Shown piece after piece: positions 47,009 to 49,444 of a stretch of DNA of 49,444 nt (position 1 is its first letter; every line of letters starts with the position of its first letter). This stretch comes from Streptococcus suis. GTDB lineage: Bacteria; Bacillota; Bacilli; Lactobacillales; Streptococcaceae. Location: NCBI GenBank assembly GCA_029593505.1, contig JAKTNI010000008.1, positions 1 to 49,444 on the forward strand. The letters run 5' to 3'. The notes under the pieces are model-generated. The model saw only the letters and a program-made list of their open reading frames with translations, made no database searches and was not told the DNA's origin. The translations under genes were made by a program, and so were the position numbers.

Positions 47009-47834
47009 TTGATATCCCTACCACTAAAATAGAATAAATATTTGAAAAATTAGCTGCTGGCTCTACTCGTAGTTGGCGATTCAGATTATTACTATCCGAT
47101 TGTACAGACATTACTTTACCAATCTGAATATTAGATGGTGTAGTTCCTGCTAAGTCACTCGTAACAACATTGCTCCCAATTGCAATCTCATTAGTCGAAT
47201 TGAGCTGATTGATTATAAAACTATTTGTTTCCGAGTCATACCCTGTCAAAATACCATATATATCATTAGATTCAGAAAATATTTTAACTGGTAATTTTGT
47301 AAAATCATCTGCATTCGTGAACAGTTTTACCATAGAAGAATCTTCATCAAGTGCATCAACCGTACCTATTAAGCCACCGTTAGCTAACACAAGAGCATTT
47401 TGAACTACTCCATCATTTTTCCCTATATCAATCATAATACTTTCATACCAAGAGTTAGGATTTCTCACTAAAACAAATCCTGGTATAAAGTTCTTTTCAG
47501 GAAAAGTTGACATAATACTTAGACTATTTCTAAGGGATTCATTTTCTTTTTTTAAGGTATCATGTTCAATCACTTTATCTTCCAAATCAATTATAGAAGA
47601 TTTTAACTCTTTGTTTTCTTCATACGTATGTATCAAATCAGAAATTACTACCTTTTTCTCTGATAAAAATCTCGTTGGGATAGATAACACAGACTGTATA
47701 GGAGTAACAATTGAATTCACCACATGAGTTACACCAGTAAACTGAATACCTTTTGAAAAGGTTACAAATAAAAGAGAAAAAGAAATCAATAAAAAAATGG
47801 AGATAGCAACAATCAATTTTGATAACTTATTCAT
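47001..47834 (-). CDS. mreC: Rod shape-determining protein MreC
   Basis: A 277-residue bitopic protein. A single N-terminal membrane helix (LIVAISIFLLISFSLLFVTF) is followed by a coiled coil (TYEENKELKSSIIDLEDKVI) and a beta-rich MreC domain (NDGVVQNALVLANGGLIGTV). It organises peripheral peptidoglycan synthesis in ovoid cocci. TAGGAGGG precedes the ATG. It starts just after the tRNA cluster terminator. Confidence 0.94.
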   Translation of the reverse strand: MNKLSKLIVAISIFLLISFSLLFVTFSKGIQFTGVTHVVNSIVTPIQSVLSIPTRFLSEKKVVISDLIHTYEENKELKSSIIDLEDKVIEHDTLKKENESLRNSLSIMSTFPEKNFIPGFVLVRNPNSWYESIMIDIGKNDGVVQNALVLANGGLIGTVDALDEDSSMVKLFTNADDFTKLPVKIFSESNDIYGILTGYDSETNSFIINQLNSTNEIAIGSNVVTSDLAGTTPSNIQIGKVMSVQSDSNNLNRQLRVEPAANFSNIYSILVVGISNE

Positions 47835-47855
47835 AAGTCCCTCCTAATAAGATAC

Positions 47856-47888
47856 AATAAAACGAGAATATCAAAAGATAATCTCGTT
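47856..47888 (-). terminator. Terminator of the rRNA-tRNA operon
   Basis: AACGAGA and TCTCGTT arms with an inner GATA/TATC stem, then TTTTATTG on the minus strand, immediately after tRNA-Ser(GCT). Confidence 0.88.
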
Positions 47889-47896
47889 TACTAGTA

Positions 47897-47984
47897 CGGA
47901 GAATAAGGGATTCGAACCCTTGCGCCAGTTACCCGACCTAACGATTTAGCAAACCGTCCTCTTCAGCCTCTTGAGTAATTCTCC
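47897..47984 (-). tRNA. tRNA-Ser(GCT)
   Basis: An 88-nt cloverleaf with long variable arm, anticodon GCT and T-arm GGGTTCGAATCCC. CCA is not encoded. Last gene of the cluster. Confidence 0.96.
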
Positions 47985-47995
47985 ATTATATATAA

Positions 47996-48069
<74 letters not shown>

Positions 48070-48088
48070 AAGATAGACTTGGACCTAA

Positions 48089-48161
48089 TGGCGCGAGACG
48101 GAATCGAACCGCCGACACATGGAGCTTCAATCCATTGCTCTACCAACTGAGCTACCGAGCC
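48089..48161 (-). tRNA. tRNA-Phe(GAA)
   Basis: A 73-nt cloverleaf GGCTCGGTAGCTCAG with anticodon GAA. Confidence 0.97.
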
Positions 48162-48170
48162 ACGTAAAAA

Positions 48171-48244
<74 letters not shown>

Positions 48245-48254
48245 ACAGTAGTAA

Positions 48255-48344
48255 AGGAGGATGTGGGATTCGAACCCACGCACGCTTTTACACGCCTGAC
48301 GGTTTTCAAGACCGTTCCCTTCAGCCGGACTTGGGTAATCCTCC
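48255..48344 (-). tRNA. tRNA-Ser(TGA)
   Basis: A 90-nt cloverleaf with long variable arm, acceptor GGAGGAT/ATCCTCC and anticodon TGA. The genomic base at the discriminator position reads T. Confidence 0.95.
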
Positions 48345-48349
48345 TAATA

Positions 48350-48423
48350 TGGACCTTGTAGGACTTGAACCTACGACCGCTCGGTTATGAGCCGAGAGCT
48401 CTAACCAGCTGAGCTAAAGGTCC
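48350..48423 (-). tRNA. tRNA-Ile2(CAT), lysidine-modified type
   Basis: A 74-nt cloverleaf GGACCTTTAGCTCAG with anticodon CAT. The acceptor pairs C4-G69 and C5-G68 are the TilS recognition pairs. The sequence resembles the Bacillus tRNA-Ile(CAU) I recall, so it most likely decodes AUA rather than AUG. Confidence 0.8.
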
Positions 48424-48431
48424 AGCAATAA

Positions 48432-48505
48432 TAGCGGCGAAGGGGATCGAACCCCCGACCTCCCGGGTATGAACCGGACGCTCTAGCCAGCTGAGCTACA
48501 CCGCC
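48432..48505 (-). tRNA. Elongator tRNA-Met(CAT)
   Basis: A 74-nt cloverleaf GGCGGTGTAGCTCAG with anticodon CAT and a paired first base. It matches the elongator Met tRNA of Bacillus as I recall it. Confidence 0.88.
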
Positions 48506-48522
48506 AATATACAATCAATTAA

Positions 48523-48596
48523 TCGGGAAGACAGGATTCGAACCTGCGACACCTTGGTCCCAAACCAAGTACTCTACCAAGCTGAGCTACTTCCCG
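48523..48596 (-). tRNA. tRNA-Pro(TGG)
   Basis: A 74-nt cloverleaf CGGGAAGTAGCTCAG with anticodon TGG. Confidence 0.97.
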
Positions 48597-48643
48597 ATAT
48601 GATTAAAAATAAAGCTCCCCTAACGTCACCATTAAGCGAGTCA

Positions 48644-48717
48644 TGCACCCTAGAGGATTCGAACCTCTAACCGCCTGATTCGTAGTCAGGTACTCTATCC
48701 AGTTGAGCTAAGGGTGC
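48644..48717 (-). tRNA. tRNA-Arg(ACG)
   Basis: A 74-nt cloverleaf GCACCCTTAGCTCAA with anticodon ACG. A34 is expected to be edited to inosine. Confidence 0.97.
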
Positions 48718-48733
48718 CGTCTATAAAAATTCA

Positions 48734-48817
48734 TGCCGAGGACCGGAATCGAACCGGTACGATGTTACCATCGCAGGATTTTAAGTCCTGTGCGTCTGCC
48801 AGTTCCGCCACCCCGGC
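48734..48817 (-). tRNA. tRNA-Leu(TAA)
   Basis: An 84-nt cloverleaf GCCGGGGTGGCGGAA with long variable arm and anticodon TAA. Confidence 0.97.
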
Positions 48818-48826
48818 CTCTACTAA

Positions 48827-48898
48827 AGCGAACGACGGGATTCGAACCCGCGACCCCCACCTTGGCAAGGTGGTGTTCTACCACTGAACTACGTTCGC
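48827..48898 (-). tRNA. tRNA-Gly(GCC)
   Basis: A 72-nt cloverleaf GCGAACGTAGTTCAG with anticodon GCC. Confidence 0.97.
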
Positions 48899-48909
48899 AA
48901 TCCTATCAA

Positions 48910-48982
48910 TGCCGGCTACATGACTTGAACACGCGACCCTCTGATTACAAATCAGATGCTCTACCAACTGAGCTAAGCCGGC
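48910..48982 (-). tRNA. tRNA-Thr(TGT)
   Basis: A 73-nt cloverleaf GCCGGCTTAGCTCAG with anticodon TGT. The T loop is TTCAAGT. Confidence 0.97.
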
Positions 48983-48995
48983 TTATTTTTCATTA

Positions 48996-49077
48996 TGCGG
49001 GTTAAGGGACTTGAACCCCCACGCCCGAAAGCGCCAGATCCTAAATCTGGTGCGTCTGCCAATTCCGCCAAACCCGC
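48996..49077 (-). tRNA. tRNA-Leu(TAG)
   Basis: An 82-nt cloverleaf GCGGGTTTGGCGGAA with long variable arm and anticodon TAG. Confidence 0.97.
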
Positions 49078-49080
49078 ATA

Positions 49081-49153
49081 TGACTCGTGCTGGGCTCGAA
49101 CCAGCGACCCATTGATTAAAAGTCAATTGCTCTACCAACTGAGCTAACGAGTC
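49081..49153 (-). tRNA. tRNA-Lys(TTT)
   Basis: A 73-nt cloverleaf GACTCGTTAGCTCAG with anticodon TTT. Confidence 0.97.
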
Positions 49154-49203
49154 TAAATCAATGTCGATTTATTCAATTAAAATAGCTAATGAAACTACTT
49201 TAA

Positions 49204-49276
49204 CGGTCCCGACGGGAATCGAACCCGCGATCTTCGCCGTGACAGGGCGACGTGATAACCGCTACACTACGGGACC
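49204..49276 (-). tRNA. tRNA-Asp(GTC)
   Basis: A 73-nt cloverleaf GGTCCCGTAGTGTAG with anticodon GTC and discriminator G. Confidence 0.97.
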
Positions 49277-49278
49277 TA

Positions 49279-49351
49279 TGGGAGTTAACGGGATCGAACC
49301 GCTGACCCTCTGCTTGTAAGGCAGATGCTCTCCCAGCTGAGCTAAACTCCC
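49279..49351 (-). tRNA. tRNA-Val(TAC)
   Basis: A 73-nt cloverleaf GGGAGTTTAGCTCAG with anticodon TAC. First tRNA after the 5S gene. Confidence 0.97.
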
Positions 49352-49356
49352 TATTC

Positions 49357-49444
49357 GCTAAGCAACTACCGTATCTCACAGGGGGCAACCCCCAACTACT
49401 TCAGGCGTTCTAGGACTTAACTTCTGTGTTCGGCATGGGTACAG
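49357..49444 (-). rRNA. rrf: 5S ribosomal RNA, 3' part (cut by window edge)
   Basis: The minus strand contains GTACCCATGCCGAACACAGA, the universally conserved 5S segment, and ends GGTAGTTGCTTAGC. About 28 nt of the 5' end lie outside the window. It shows that the tRNAs are the distal part of an rRNA operon. Confidence 0.93.

Overview
The window looks like the origin-proximal part of a Streptococcus suis chromosome, or a very close relative, read in reverse. Nearly every gene is on the minus strand. Reading the minus strand from the right edge gives the order 5S rRNA, 16 tRNAs, mreC-mreD, pcsB-type hydrolase, prs, aminotransferase, recO, plsX, acpP, then the purine genes. I recall this order from S. 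suis. Species assignment rests on gene order and protein similarity from memory, not on a search.

Right to left: (1) 47.9-49.4 kb holds the 3' end of a 5S gene, 16 tRNA genes and a terminator. (2) 46.5-47.8 kb is mreCD. (3) 45.2-46.4 kb is a secreted coiled-coil/CHAP peptidoglycan hydrolase. (4) 40.7-44.9 kb is prs and the aminotransferase-recO-plsX-acpP unit. (5) 23.2-40.6 kb is the IMP/AMP pathway: purC-L-F-M-N, a 52-residue membrane protein, a GNAT enzyme, purH, then purD, a DUF523 gene, purE, purK, and finally purB. Two very AT-rich accessory genes interrupt it: a HEPN-type protein fused by overlap to the end of purK, and a membrane protein between purH and purD. PurBox-like sites lie before purC and purD.

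(6) 19.1-23.0 kb is a decayed ABC/bacteriocin-immunity-like locus: two related permeases, one ABC ATPase, a small membrane protein, a broken ABC exporter and a broken CPBP protease. Next to it is a MerR regulator with a membrane domain (17.7-19.0 kb). (7) 14.7-17.1 kb is an Rrf2 regulator, an oxidoreductase and a hydrolase with matching palindromic operators. (8) 5.2-14.4 kb contains DNA repair genes (ruvB, mutL, ruvA, tag) interleaved with a HAD phosphatase, comR, comS, folC and a GT-C-like membrane protein. (9) 0-5.1 kb contains cinA, recA, spx, ireB, ruvX, a DUF1292 gene, a nucleotidyltransferase-like gene and the start of comX at the left edge.

The best unifying observation is that the window carries the whole ComRS-ComX competence switch. 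ComR (11669-12568), a 21-codon comS (11528-11593) whose product ends in a double-tryptophan pheromone, and the first 57 codons of comX (1-172) are all present. The comS and comX promoters carry the same ComR-box palindrome, each exactly 22 nt upstream of an identical TAAACTAAT -10 region. A perfect CIN-box (ComX-type promoter) lies just after the purB terminator at the head of the decayed bacteriocin-like locus, and a weaker one precedes cinA-recA. I found no CRISPR array, intact insertion sequence or prophage.
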